NCBI GenBank assembly: GCA_964422145.1
Contig: CAYQZV010000004.1
Span: forward strand, 66,888-130,887
Origin: JACNKV01 sp964422145
GTDB lineage: Bacteria > Fidelibacterota > Marinisomatia > Marinisomatales > JACNKV01
DNA: 64,000 nt
Direction: 5' to 3'
A program made the position numbers and the translations under genes. Below are positions 25,752 through 34,539 of this stretch, in pieces; positions within the stretch are counted from its first letter, which is position 1, and each line of letters starts with the position of its first letter. A model generated the notes under the pieces. That model was given only the letters and a program-made list of their open reading frames with translations. It made no database searches and had not been told where the DNA came from.

Positions 25752-26605
25752 CAAATCAGACCGTTAAGGGAATTCTCACTCAATCGAACAGTTCAACCTT
25801 CCTGCTGGATGAGAACGGTACCCGATATTTTGAAGGTAAAAGAATATGGGATGGGTATGTCCATCATTGGTTAGGTCAAAAGGTGTGCGGCCGAATTCTC
25901 CCGCAAAAAGATTATGAAACTGATTCTCCGATTATCATTCTCTGGCCGGATGACCCGCCGGCTCCCGCTCCTTTTGTTGAATTCTATTATAATGAAAGTC
26001 TTGTCAAATACATCGCCTCGACGTTTGGACATAATGCGATCAATGTCAACGGCGAGATTTTCAATTTTTCACATTTGATCAATGAAAATGAAGTGATGGC
26101 TAAGGAAGAATATTTCTATCGTCCGGCTTTGGGTGAATTTGCTCCGTCACCGAATAATGACATGTTTGAAATTCTCGAAGACGGCCGCGCCTACTTCGAT
26201 AAATTCGGGCGGAATTTCATGCGGACTATCCATGTGATCCGGATTGAAGGTATTGATACTAAAAAACTATCCGCTATTTATCATGAAGAGCTTGATGCGA
26301 TCCATGCCTGCGAACCCAGTAAAAAGAATCCTGAGAAATATAAGGATTTTAATTTTCTCAAACGCAGTTGCAGTACGATCATTCGAGACGGGTTAAACCG
26401 GTACGGGTTCTCGAAAATAAAGGGCATTTTTCCTTATGATCTTTTTGTCAACATGGCTTACTCGCTACAGAATGAATCTGACGTAACCATCAGGATTTTC
26501 AAGATGCCTCAGCTGATGGTCCCGGAAGCACCTCCAAGCCGAATGACACCGTTGTTAAATCTTAAAAATCGTTTCCGTGTTCGTGCTGTTCAATACGAAA
26601 ATTAA
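25748..26605 (+). CDS. OB-like domain plus permuted papain-like (NlpC/P60-type) fold, unnamed
   Basis: No named family is recognised. Residues 1-70 look like a small beta-barrel domain ('VKGILTQSNSSTFLLDENG...IIILWPDD'). The rest resembles permuted papain-like enzymes such as DUF4105 relatives: a His in 'STFGHNAINVNGEIFNF' (His95) and a Cys far downstream in 'LKRSCSTIIRDGLNRYG' (Cys208), the order and spacing of the His and Cys of that fold. There is no signal peptide, so it is probably cytoplasmic or uses an unusual route. It is translationally coupled to recO (4-nt overlap) and abuts the rhomboid gene (TAAATG). An amidase or thioesterase activity is inference. Confidence 0.72.
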   Translation: MTNQTVKGILTQSNSSTFLLDENGTRYFEGKRIWDGYVHHWLGQKVCGRILPQKDYETDSPIIILWPDDPPAPAPFVEFYYNESLVKYIASTFGHNAINVNGEIFNFSHLINENEVMAKEEYFYRPALGEFAPSPNNDMFEILEDGRAYFDKFGRNFMRTIHVIRIEGIDTKKLSAIYHEELDAIHACEPSKKNPEKYKDFNFLKRSCSTIIRDGLNRYGFSKIKGIFPYDLFVNMAYSLQNESDVTIRIFKMPQLMVPEAPPSRMTPLLNLKNRFRVRAVQYEN

Positions 26606-27424
26606 ATGAGATATCAATTTCAGTCTCAGCACGGCCAAATTTCCTGGAGGCCAAAATATTTCACCGAGGCTATCAAAATTCTGATCGGTGTTAATGCTGC
26701 CCTATTCTTTTTTGATGCTTTATTGTCTTTAAATTTGTCTTCGCTGTTTGGTTTGTCTCCAAAGACGGTGATTCCGATGATCTGGCAGCCGTTTTCCTAC
26801 CTGTTTATTCATGGGGGTGTTTGGCATCTGTTAATTAATATGCTCGTTCTTTGGATGTTTGGTTCAGAGCTTGAATCCATTTGGGGGAAATCTCAGTTTA
26901 TAAAATATTATCTCATCACCGGGGTTGGGTCCGGGTTGGTTTGGCTGCTGTTCAACTTATCTCATTCTAATATGATTCTCATTGGTGCAAGCGGTGCGAT
27001 TTACGGAATCCTTTTGGCTTACGGAATGATGTTTCCAAACCGCACTGTGCTGCTGTATTTTGTTGTTCCGGTAAAAGTGAAGTGGTTTGTCCTTTTCATC
27101 GGGGTTCTCGCATTTTATTCATCCTTAGGTGCACATTCAAACATCAGTCATTTAACTCATTTATCAGGGATGATTATCGGATACTTTTACCTCAGATCAA
27201 ACGGGAAATGGAAACACACGACGTTCTCACTAAGAAAATTATTCTTCGGGCTGAAACATCAGTGGGATGAAAAACGACATCAAAACAATTTGGATCGTGA
27301 AGAAACATTTTCTCAACTCTTAGAAAAAATCAATGAGAACGGTTTTGAGAATCTGACCGAAAATGAAAAATCGATGTTTGATTCATTAAATCAGCATTTT
27401 TCAAAAACACAGACGAAAAACTGA
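26606..27424 (+). CDS. Rhomboid family intramembrane serine protease
   Basis: The 272-residue membrane protein has six predicted hydrophobic helices in residues 20-200. It carries the rhomboid motifs: 'SYLFIHGGVWHLLINMLVLW' with its L1-loop His, the catalytic Ser129 in 'GASGAIYG' and the catalytic His185 in 'HLTHLSGMIIGYFYL'. The C-terminal 70 residues are cytoplasmic, charged and coiled-coil-like ('KINENGFENLTENEKSMF'). It starts directly after the stop of the preceding gene. Substrates are typically membrane-anchored proteins; none is evident here. Confidence 0.93.
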   Translation: MRYQFQSQHGQISWRPKYFTEAIKILIGVNAALFFFDALLSLNLSSLFGLSPKTVIPMIWQPFSYLFIHGGVWHLLINMLVLWMFGSELESIWGKSQFIKYYLITGVGSGLVWLLFNLSHSNMILIGASGAIYGILLAYGMMFPNRTVLLYFVVPVKVKWFVLFIGVLAFYSSLGAHSNISHLTHLSGMIIGYFYLRSNGKWKHTTFSLRKLFFGLKHQWDEKRHQNNLDREETFSQLLEKINENGFENLTENEKSMFDSLNQHFSKTQTKN

Positions 27425-27515
27425 CCCTTTTTTATCTTTTCCGTCGAATCGAAAAAGAAGTGTTTTCATCCGGCAGAATCCCTTATATTGCATTGAAACA
27501 ACTACATCTGTTCCA

Positions 27516-28502
27516 ATGAAAATCTTACGATTTATATCTCTGATGCTCTGTTTTTCCCTTGCTGGTGAAGTGGACCACTATATGGCTTGGGATCATCTGC
27601 CCAAAGATGAATCGAAGATGTTAAATCAATTATACAATAAAGAAATCCAGGTCGCGCTGAACACGATTAATAAAAAAAACGGCGATTGTGATTGCGAAGA
27701 TGTCGCCGGTGATATTTTAAGACATTTTGGAGTGTCATTAAACTCCCCCATGGAAAAACACTTAAAAGAATCGAACGAATTTGACAAATATCCTCGGCCG
27801 GACACACCTTTAAATGAACGTTATAAACACAGTATTTACCGCAGAGATTTACCCTTAAAAAACTTAAATAATTTTCAGGATTTAAGTTTACATCTTCAAA
27901 TTGATGAAATTATCAACATCGGCGGAGTTTATATTGGTGTCGATAAACTAACACATTTTACGGCATCCGGATATTTATATTATGAAATATACCGACGTAT
28001 TCTAAGTAAAACCGATTCAGAAGAAACCGCTAAAAACACTGCGGTAGAAGCCGGCGTTTTTGGAGAGAAAAATCTTTTGGGTAAAATACCGTCCGGTGTT
28101 TTTTCCTATGCAGATTTAGAAAGCAACTATCAGGGGTTTATGTTCGCCTTGGATTTATGCCGTGACAGTCCGATCAAATTAATTCGGGCAGACAGCGGAT
28201 GGAAGCTCTCAGGTGAATTTGACCTGCGAAATTATGTGAATCCGCTTTGGGATGAATCATATAATCCATCCTACTACTATGAAAACCAAAACTTGACGTT
28301 AACGCCAAAATCATCTGCGGTGTTAGAAAATATCCCTGATTATTGTTTGATGTATCAAAGTGATAAAATCCAGAGTCTGTTTGCTTATTATGATCAAATT
28401 GCAAACCCGAGTTATTCCGACGTCTATGTGAAAAGCTTGATCAAATCCGGGGTGCTTCCAAATCCCGACCCTTTTAATATTCGAATTTTGTGTGGAGATT
28501 AG
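27516..28502 (+). CDS. Secreted protein of unknown function
   Basis: The 328-residue protein has a signal peptide ('MKILRFISLMLCFSLAG') and no family I can name. Visible features are a 'GDCDCEDVAGDILRHFG' motif near residue 50, whose acidic residues and cysteines could bind metal, and a conserved-looking centre 'IGVDKLTHFTASGYLYYEIY' followed by 'GKIPSGVFSYADLESNYQGF'. About 90 nt separates it from the rhomboid gene, and it precedes the acyltransferase by 3 nt, suggesting a shared message with the latter. Confidence 0.8.
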   Translation: MKILRFISLMLCFSLAGEVDHYMAWDHLPKDESKMLNQLYNKEIQVALNTINKKNGDCDCEDVAGDILRHFGVSLNSPMEKHLKESNEFDKYPRPDTPLNERYKHSIYRRDLPLKNLNNFQDLSLHLQIDEIINIGGVYIGVDKLTHFTASGYLYYEIYRRILSKTDSEETAKNTAVEAGVFGEKNLLGKIPSGVFSYADLESNYQGFMFALDLCRDSPIKLIRADSGWKLSGEFDLRNYVNPLWDESYNPSYYYENQNLTLTPKSSAVLENIPDYCLMYQSDKIQSLFAYYDQIANPSYSDVYVKSLIKSGVLPNPDPFNIRILCGD

Positions 28503-28505
28503 CTT

Positions 28506-29870
28506 ATGTTATATGCCTTAGTTAAGGGGATGGCAGTAACATCCGTCAAAACATTTTTCAACACGATTCAGGCTGAACATGTTGATACGATTCCAAAGGA
28601 TGAACCAATCATTTTTACATCGAATCACCCCAATACGATGATGGATCCGATTGTCATTGGGTACACCTGCCGGAAAAAACTGTACTTTTTTGCAAAAAGC
28701 ACCTTATTTAAGAATCCGATAGCGGGATGGTTTCTTAAGCGGATGAATATTGTACCTGTTTATCGAAAACAGGACGATCCGAAGAAGATGCATCGGAATG
28801 AAGAAACCTTCAGGAAGGGATTTGATATCTTAAAACAAAACAAGTCCTTTCTTATCTTCCCGGAAGGGGTATCAACGGGAGATCGCGTTCTGAGCGAGAT
28901 CAAAACCGGAGCGGCTCGAATCGGTTTAGGTTCGGAAAAAGAAAACGGATGGAATCTCGGTGTAAAAATCATCCCGGTAGGATTAAACTATTCTCATGCC
29001 GTTCAATTCCGCAGCGATGTGTTGGTTCGGTACGGAAAGCCCATTGTCTTAGCTGATTATCGGGACTTGTATGAAGCAGATGAAATGGAAGCAGTTCACC
29101 AACTCACAACCCAGATCGAAACCGCATTGTCCAAGCTGACAATAACGGTGAAAGACCTTGAAATGCAGGAAATTGTTGAAGCCCTTGAAACCATTTACAA
29201 ACAGGAGCTCGCATCGGATCTTGGGATGGAGATCAAAGACAAATCTGAAGATTTTTCAGTCACAAAAGGATTAATCAATGCTGTGGAATGGTATTACTCA
29301 AATCAGCCGAAAAAGACTGAAATCTTCACCAAAATGCTGCATAAATATCAGCGTATCTTGTATCGGCTAAAAATAAAAGATGAGTTCTTAGATCCGAATC
29401 AAGCGAGCATTTCTTTTGCTAAGAGAGTTTGGGTTCTCTCTTATTTCGTTTTGCTTTCCCCGGTGTTCTTGTTTGGCGTGATCGCCAATATTATTCCGTA
29501 TAAGTTTCCCCGATGGTATGCTGAGCATTTTGTAAAATACAAAGCCGAAATTGCTTCATGGAAAATGGTAACCGGGACGAGTGTGTTCTTGATTTTCTAC
29601 TCAATAGAAATTTTACTTTTTTACTTATTATCGCAAAGCGTTTTATGGACGATATTATTCATTTTTTCTCTCATTCCCAGCGGGAATTTTGTTTTGAAAT
29701 ACAATCAAAAAGTCAGAGATTACCGGCAACATTTGCGATTCATATCTGTTTTTTACCGAAAACGTAATTTGATTTACGAATTGATTAAACAGCGTCAAGA
29801 GTTGATCGATTTCTTGAATACGTGTAAAAAAGAGTATATGGATGCAGTGATATTACCTGAATCCAAGTAA
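28506..29870 (+). CDS. PlsC-like 1-acylglycerol-3-phosphate acyltransferase
   Basis: The protein transfers an acyl chain to a glycerophospholipid precursor or related acceptor. The active-site motif is 'TSNHPNTMMDP' at residues 39-48, an H-x5-D variant of the usual H-x4-D that is common in this subgroup. 'LIFPEGVSTGD' and 'TGAARIGLGSE' supply the phosphate-binding motifs, followed by 'KIIPVGLNY'. Residues 210-330 form a helical domain. Two or three hydrophobic segments near the C-terminus ('VWVLSYFVLLSPVFLFGVIA') anchor it in the inner membrane. The exact acceptor is not known. Confidence 0.88.
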   Translation: MLYALVKGMAVTSVKTFFNTIQAEHVDTIPKDEPIIFTSNHPNTMMDPIVIGYTCRKKLYFFAKSTLFKNPIAGWFLKRMNIVPVYRKQDDPKKMHRNEETFRKGFDILKQNKSFLIFPEGVSTGDRVLSEIKTGAARIGLGSEKENGWNLGVKIIPVGLNYSHAVQFRSDVLVRYGKPIVLADYRDLYEADEMEAVHQLTTQIETALSKLTITVKDLEMQEIVEALETIYKQELASDLGMEIKDKSEDFSVTKGLINAVEWYYSNQPKKTEIFTKMLHKYQRILYRLKIKDEFLDPNQASISFAKRVWVLSYFVLLSPVFLFGVIANIIPYKFPRWYAEHFVKYKAEIASWKMVTGTSVFLIFYSIEILLFYLLSQSVLWTILFIFSLIPSGNFVLKYNQKVRDYRQHLRFISVFYRKRNLIYELIKQRQELIDFLNTCKKEYMDAVILPESK

Positions 29871-29927
29871 TTACATAGTTATTCATTTACTGATAAGTAA
29901 GAATTGATCAATTCATAGGAGAATCAA

Positions 29928-30752
29928 ATGGTCATTGCCACAATTGTTGGGTTGATTGTAGGTTTAATCTTAATCGGGCTAGGAATGTTTGACAGTACAA
30001 ATGGCGGAGTTCCTTCTACTTTTTTTCAATTACAGGGGTTGGCTATTGTTTTCGGCGGTACGTTTGCGGCAACGCTTGTTAATTATCGTTTTTCTCATGT
30101 AACCCAAATGTTTAAAATCGCCGGACAGGCTTTTTTCGGCAAAAACCAGCAGGATTCTGCTTCTTTAATTAAACATTTTGTACATCTCAGTCAGCTCGCC
30201 AGAAAAAAAGGCCTTACTGAGTTAGAAAAAAAATTACCGCATATTGATGGAAATTATATGAAGATCGGTTTAGAATATGCCATCATCGAAAAAGACAAAG
30301 ATAGGCTCGAAAAATTCTTGGATAATGAACTGGCGAACATGGTAAAACGACATCAGTACGGACATGAACTGTTTTTTAACATGGGTTCCTATGCCCCGGC
30401 ATTTGGATTATTGGGGACAGTTATGGGGCTTATCTTAATGATGCACGGACAAGCCACCACCAGTTCCGTTGCAGATTTTGCCAACCAATTTGGTGATCCT
30501 TTGCAGGGGTTATTAAAGAATATGGGGGTTGCACTTGTCACCACATTTTATGGTGTGTTATTGTCTAACTTATTTTTTATTCCCATTGCGGGTAAGCTGC
30601 AAAATCGAACCCATGAGGAGGTTCATATCTGTGAAATGATCAAAACCGGAATTATCGGTATTCACCAAAAAGAACATTGGCTGATGATCCAAGAGAAGTT
30701 GATCACATTTGTGGATAAAGAATCGAGAGAGACTATTCGAAATACAGCATGA
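29928..30752 (+). CDS. motA: MotA-type proton-channel subunit
   Basis: The 274-residue protein belongs to the MotA/TolQ/ExbB class and is MotA-like in length and order. Four membrane segments are visible: two near residues 1-55 ('ATIVGLIVGLILIGLGMF', 'LAIVFGGTFAATLVNY'), a cytoplasmic loop to about 145, then 'GSYAPAFGLLGTVMGLILMM' with the conserved Pro/Gly pattern and 'GVALVTTFYGVLLSNLFFIP'. A good ribosome binding site (AGGAG) precedes the ATG. The end overlaps the first motB-like gene by 4 nt. No flagellar structural genes are in the window. Confidence 0.9.
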   Translation: MVIATIVGLIVGLILIGLGMFDSTNGGVPSTFFQLQGLAIVFGGTFAATLVNYRFSHVTQMFKIAGQAFFGKNQQDSASLIKHFVHLSQLARKKGLTELEKKLPHIDGNYMKIGLEYAIIEKDKDRLEKFLDNELANMVKRHQYGHELFFNMGSYAPAFGLLGTVMGLILMMHGQATTSSVADFANQFGDPLQGLLKNMGVALVTTFYGVLLSNLFFIPIAGKLQNRTHEEVHICEMIKTGIIGIHQKEHWLMIQEKLITFVDKESRETIRNTA

Positions 30753-31456
30753 CTCCCCCTCCTGTTAAACAGTCTAATAAAAATCACCGATGGATGCTGA
30801 CTTATGCTTCTCTCATTACAGCCTTATTGGCTTTCTTTATCTTTTTTGTATTCCGTGCAGAAAAAGCGGTTCAGTCAAAATTCCGAATTGCAGATCAGTT
30901 AAAAAACAGTATTTATGAACAGGTTATTTGGGAAAAAACTCAAAATAATTTAACCTGGCTACATGTTGAAAATACCGGAAGTAAAGGCGTAAAACTTCTC
31001 ATTCCATCAACCATTACTGATCCATCAGCTTTAGAAAATAATATTTCGATGTTTAACTCGGGCGATGATGATATCAGAACAGACTTTGCCCCTTATATCA
31101 ACTCAGTTGTGGATATCATTGGAAAATTAGAATTGGATCAAGTCCAAATTAAATATTCAAATGAGATAACATATTTACAAACCTCAAATAAAGATTTAAG
31201 AATGGATATTGTTATAGAGGGACACACTGATCGAAGACCTATTATGAATGACCATTTCAAGAATAACTGGGAATTAAGTATTGCGCGTGCTAACAATGTG
31301 ATGATGACATTACGGGAAAAACTTCAACTGCCTTATCGGTTGTTTTCTATTGCGGGATACGGTCCGTTTCATCCTTTGCGTGACCATGATAATTTTGAAG
31401 AAAACAGGCGGGTGGAAATCTATATCAACGCACAGCTGGTTTCTTTAAATGGGTAG
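30749..31456 (+). CDS. MotB-like protein lacking the ion-binding Asp
   Basis: The 235-residue protein has a short cytoplasmic N-terminus, one membrane helix ('TYASLITALLAFFIFFVFRA') and a C-terminal OmpA-type peptidoglycan-binding domain ('DIVIEGHTDRRPI', 'NWELSIARANNVM', 'ENRRVEIYINAQ'). In MotB the helix begins Y-A/G-D with a proton-binding Asp; here the codon is TCT, giving Ser21. The gene is coupled to motA by a 4-nt overlap and to the next motB-like gene by 8 nt. It probably forms heteromeric stators with its neighbour; alone it should not conduct ions. Confidence 0.88.
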   Translation: MTPPPVKQSNKNHRWMLTYASLITALLAFFIFFVFRAEKAVQSKFRIADQLKNSIYEQVIWEKTQNNLTWLHVENTGSKGVKLLIPSTITDPSALENNISMFNSGDDDIRTDFAPYINSVVDIIGKLELDQVQIKYSNEITYLQTSNKDLRMDIVIEGHTDRRPIMNDHFKNNWELSIARANNVMMTLREKLQLPYRLFSIAGYGPFHPLRDHDNFEENRRVEIYINAQLVSLNG

Positions 31457-32141
31457 CACAAAATTACGATCGTCGTCTGAGCGGGCTCGCGGTTCCTGGC
31501 TTTTATCATATGGAGATGTTGCGACCCTTTTGATATGCTTTTTCATCATGACGCTTATATCAAGATCCGGTGATATATCGAGGGTTCATCAATGGGTCTA
31601 CAACTGTTTGGAGGAAAGTTCGATCGAATTAAACCGCGTTGTATCTCAAACAAATGATCACACTTATACGGTATCACACGATACAAAAGGGATTCGTCTT
31701 ACCCTTAGAAATCCCAATATGTTCGATCTCGGAAAAGCAGACCCTCTTCCTCTCTTTCGTTCTCAGTTACAATCATTGGCACGCGGAATTTCAGAATTGA
31801 ATATTTTTCACCTGGAAGCCGTCCCCGAATATGACACATGGATTGAAAACTATGATCGGATCGGACTTGAGTGGAATGTGGAAATACGAATCGAAGGGCA
31901 CACAGATAATATCCCGTTAATCGCGGGATCTGACTACCGAAACAATTGGGAGTTAAGTGCCGCAAGGGCGCAATCGATCATGCGAATTCTGTATGAATTC
32001 AGTGATTTGCCTGAATCACAATTTGCCATCGCAGGATTCGGTGAGCACCGACCGATCACTAAAAATATCAGCATATCTGATCGTGAAATCAATCGAAGGG
32101 TAGAAATTTTTATCAATGCTTCATTGGTGGAAAAATCATAA
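31449..32141 (+). CDS. motB: MotB-like stator protein with intact ion-binding Asp
   Basis: The 230-residue protein has the same plan as its neighbour: a membrane helix 'SWLLSYGDVATLLICFFIMT' with the proton-binding Asp23, and an OmpA-like peptidoglycan-binding domain ('IRIEGHTDNIPLI', 'NNWELSAARAQSIMRIL', 'INRRVEIFINASL'). It overlaps the previous gene by 8 nt and is the third of a motA-motB-motB set. Force generation could serve gliding, envelope or flagellar machinery; only the MotAB module is visible here. Confidence 0.9.
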   Translation: MGSTKLRSSSERARGSWLLSYGDVATLLICFFIMTLISRSGDISRVHQWVYNCLEESSIELNRVVSQTNDHTYTVSHDTKGIRLTLRNPNMFDLGKADPLPLFRSQLQSLARGISELNIFHLEAVPEYDTWIENYDRIGLEWNVEIRIEGHTDNIPLIAGSDYRNNWELSAARAQSIMRILYEFSDLPESQFAIAGFGEHRPITKNISISDREINRRVEIFINASLVEKS

Positions 32142-32167
32142 AATATTGCTGCCGTCCATAATATAAA

Positions 32168-33736
32168 ATGGTTTCTTCTGATAAAATATTATTTACAAAT
32201 TGTTCGGTTTATAACCTTCCAAATGTCAATTCTATTCTTTGCAGCAATGGTCTGATCGAAGAATTCGGATTTAATTTATCTTCAGGCAGTGCCAAAACTA
32301 TTGATCTAAAAAATGGAGTTGTCTATCCCGGTTTTATCGATGCTCATCTTCATTTGGTCGGATTTGGCTGGTCGCTGGATATTCTCAATTTAACCGATTC
32401 AAACTCTGTTGGTGATGTCCTAAAGAAACTTTCCGGCGTAAAGGAAAATCATTCAAAATCACAGTGGATTCACGGGCGTGGTTGGGATCAGAACAAATGG
32501 GGAACCACCGATTTCCCAACAAAAGAGATGCTGGATTCGGTGATTAAAGATCGCCCGATATTTCTTCGCCGCGTTGACGGTCACGCTGCATGGGTAAATT
32601 CAAAAGCGTTTGAAGTAACAAATATCACTGAAACAACAGATGATCCAGACGGCGGAAAAATTCAGCGACATAATGATGGAACACCTTCGGGTGTTCTCAT
32701 CGATAAAGCGATGGACTTAGTTTCGAAACACATCCCGCCTTCGACATACGGCGATAAAAAACGGTATATCAACAACGCCATGTCGCAGCTTAACGCAAAT
32801 GGGATTACCAGTGTCCACGATGCCGGAACTGACAGTGAGACAATTCATTTGTTGAAAGAGTTTATTCAACAAGACTCTTTAACCCTACGCGTTTATACGA
32901 TGTTAAACGATACGCCTGAAGATGCTAAACATTATTACGCAATCGGACCGGAGTTTTCCGATCCTTGGTTAAAAGTACAAGCGGTTAAATTTTATATGGA
33001 TGGTGCACTGGGATCTAAGGGCGCAGCAATGCTGGAACCCTATGCTGACGACCCAAATAACTCCGGGTTACTGCTCATGGACCCAAAGCAAATCAGAAAA
33101 AAAATCCATCAAGCAAATTCAGCTGGGTTCCAATCCTGTGTTCATTGTATTGGAGATCACGCAAACCGTATCCTGTTAGATGCCTATGAAAAATCTGGAA
33201 TAAAGGAATTACGAAACCGGATTGAACACGCACAGATCGTTCATCAAGATGACTTACCTCGGTTTGCACAATTAGGTGTGTTGCCGTCTATGCAACCGAC
33301 GCACTGCACATCAGATATGGGTTGGATAGAAGACAGGGTCGGTGAAAACCGATTGGACTCGTGTTATCCCTGGCAATCGTTGATCAAAGCCGGATCGATC
33401 ATTCCCGGCGGTTCAGATGCTCCGATTGAATATCCGTCCCCTCTTGAAGGAATCTATGCCGCTGTCACACGACAAGATAAGTCCGGGCATCCGATATCGG
33501 GATGGCAGTCTGCGGAAGCTGTTTCCATACATCAGGCAATTTCGATGATGACGTCCTGGGCGGCTTTTGCTTCATTTGAAGAGGATATTAAAGGAAAATT
33601 AGAACCAGGATTTTATGCAGATTTTACCGTGCTGGACAAACGGTTGGAATCCATTCACCCTCAAGATATTTTGACAACAAAAGTTTTACACACTATCGTT
33701 AATGGAAAGATCGTATATTCTTCCAACCATGTCTAA
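32168..33736 (+). CDS. Amidohydrolase family 3 protein (YtcJ-like)
   Basis: This metal-dependent hydrolase of 522 residues shows the N-terminal HxH metal site in 'GFIDAHLHLVGFG', 'WIHGRGWDQNKWG', 'RVDGHAAWVNSKAF', a central 'AVKFYMDGALGSKGAAML' with the bridging-residue region, 'CVHCIGDHANR' with metal-binding His and 'GGSDAPIEYPSPLEGIYAAV' with the catalytic Asp. The order matches YtcJ-like amidohydrolases whose substrates are mostly unknown. It follows the motB genes by 26 nt and its end overlaps the next gene's likely start. Confidence 0.93.
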   Translation: MVSSDKILFTNCSVYNLPNVNSILCSNGLIEEFGFNLSSGSAKTIDLKNGVVYPGFIDAHLHLVGFGWSLDILNLTDSNSVGDVLKKLSGVKENHSKSQWIHGRGWDQNKWGTTDFPTKEMLDSVIKDRPIFLRRVDGHAAWVNSKAFEVTNITETTDDPDGGKIQRHNDGTPSGVLIDKAMDLVSKHIPPSTYGDKKRYINNAMSQLNANGITSVHDAGTDSETIHLLKEFIQQDSLTLRVYTMLNDTPEDAKHYYAIGPEFSDPWLKVQAVKFYMDGALGSKGAAMLEPYADDPNNSGLLLMDPKQIRKKIHQANSAGFQSCVHCIGDHANRILLDAYEKSGIKELRNRIEHAQIVHQDDLPRFAQLGVLPSMQPTHCTSDMGWIEDRVGENRLDSCYPWQSLIKAGSIIPGGSDAPIEYPSPLEGIYAAVTRQDKSGHPISGWQSAEAVSIHQAISMMTSWAAFASFEEDIKGKLEPGFYADFTVLDKRLESIHPQDILTTKVLHTIVNGKIVYSSNHV

Positions 33737-34505
33737 TGTTATGCTAACTCAAGCTGAAAAAAAACGAATTCGATCTCTTCAGGTTAAAAAATACCGACAA
33801 CAACATAGAGAGTATTTTATTGAGGGGTTTAGACTCGTTTCCTCTGCAATTGAAACTAATCCTCAAAGCCTTAAATGTATTTATGTTACAAAAGATTTTC
33901 TTTTGGTTTCATCTCATCAAACTTTCATCGAAACTCTGGATGCCAACAGTATTTCCTGCTCAATCATATCTGATTCTGATATGGGTGAAATTGCAAATAC
34001 AGTTCAGTCATCCGGAATAGCAGCCGTTTGTCATTTTCCGCAGGGACTTGATCCTGCCGCACTTCAATCATCGAATTTTCTATATTTAGATCGAGTTAGT
34101 GATCCGGGGAATTTAGGAACTCTGCTGCGAACATCGTTGTGGTTCGGAGTTCGCCATGTCATTTTATCTGAAGATTGTGTTGATCCGTTCAATCCGAAAG
34201 TTGTTCGTGCCGGCATGGGTGCTCATTTCTCCGTCTCGATATTTCATGATCTAAACTTAGCAAGATTCAAAAACACTCATTCGATTTTAGGCGGAGACAT
34301 CAATGGCATTTCAATCTCAGAGATACCCGACTTACACCAGCCGTGGGGACTCGTCATCGGCAGTGAAGCACATGGAATCTCTGTAAAAATATCAGACTTG
34401 TTAACGCACACCGTGTCGATCACTAAACGCGGAGATGGCGAATCATTAAATGCTGCGATTGCCGGGAGTATTCTGTTGTATGAACTAACTGCTCAACATT
34501 CTTAA
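33729..34505 (+). CDS. TrmH/SpoU-family RNA 2'-O-methyltransferase
   Basis: The protein has an N-terminal substrate-binding domain ('REYFIEGFRLVSSAIE') and the SPOUT knot: 'LYLDRVSDPGNLGTLLRTS', 'VVRAGMGAHFSV', 'WGLVIGSEAHGIS' and 'TKRGDGESLNAAIAGSILLYE', the three SpoU motifs. It would methylate ribose in rRNA or tRNA, and the target cannot be told. ATG 33729 (overlapping the amidohydrolase stop) or ATG 33741 is the likely start; TTG 33702 is less likely. Confidence 0.93.
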   Translation: MSNVMLTQAEKKRIRSLQVKKYRQQHREYFIEGFRLVSSAIETNPQSLKCIYVTKDFLLVSSHQTFIETLDANSISCSIISDSDMGEIANTVQSSGIAAVCHFPQGLDPAALQSSNFLYLDRVSDPGNLGTLLRTSLWFGVRHVILSEDCVDPFNPKVVRAGMGAHFSVSIFHDLNLARFKNTHSILGGDINGISISEIPDLHQPWGLVIGSEAHGISVKISDLLTHTVSITKRGDGESLNAAIAGSILLYELTAQHS

Positions 34506-34539
34506 ATTTAGTCTATGGTTTTCAAGGATACAGACCCCC

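Noticed and set aside
29928..32141. A flagellar operon
   Set aside because: Only motA/motB-like genes are present; no rod, hook, filament or export gene was recognised nearby.
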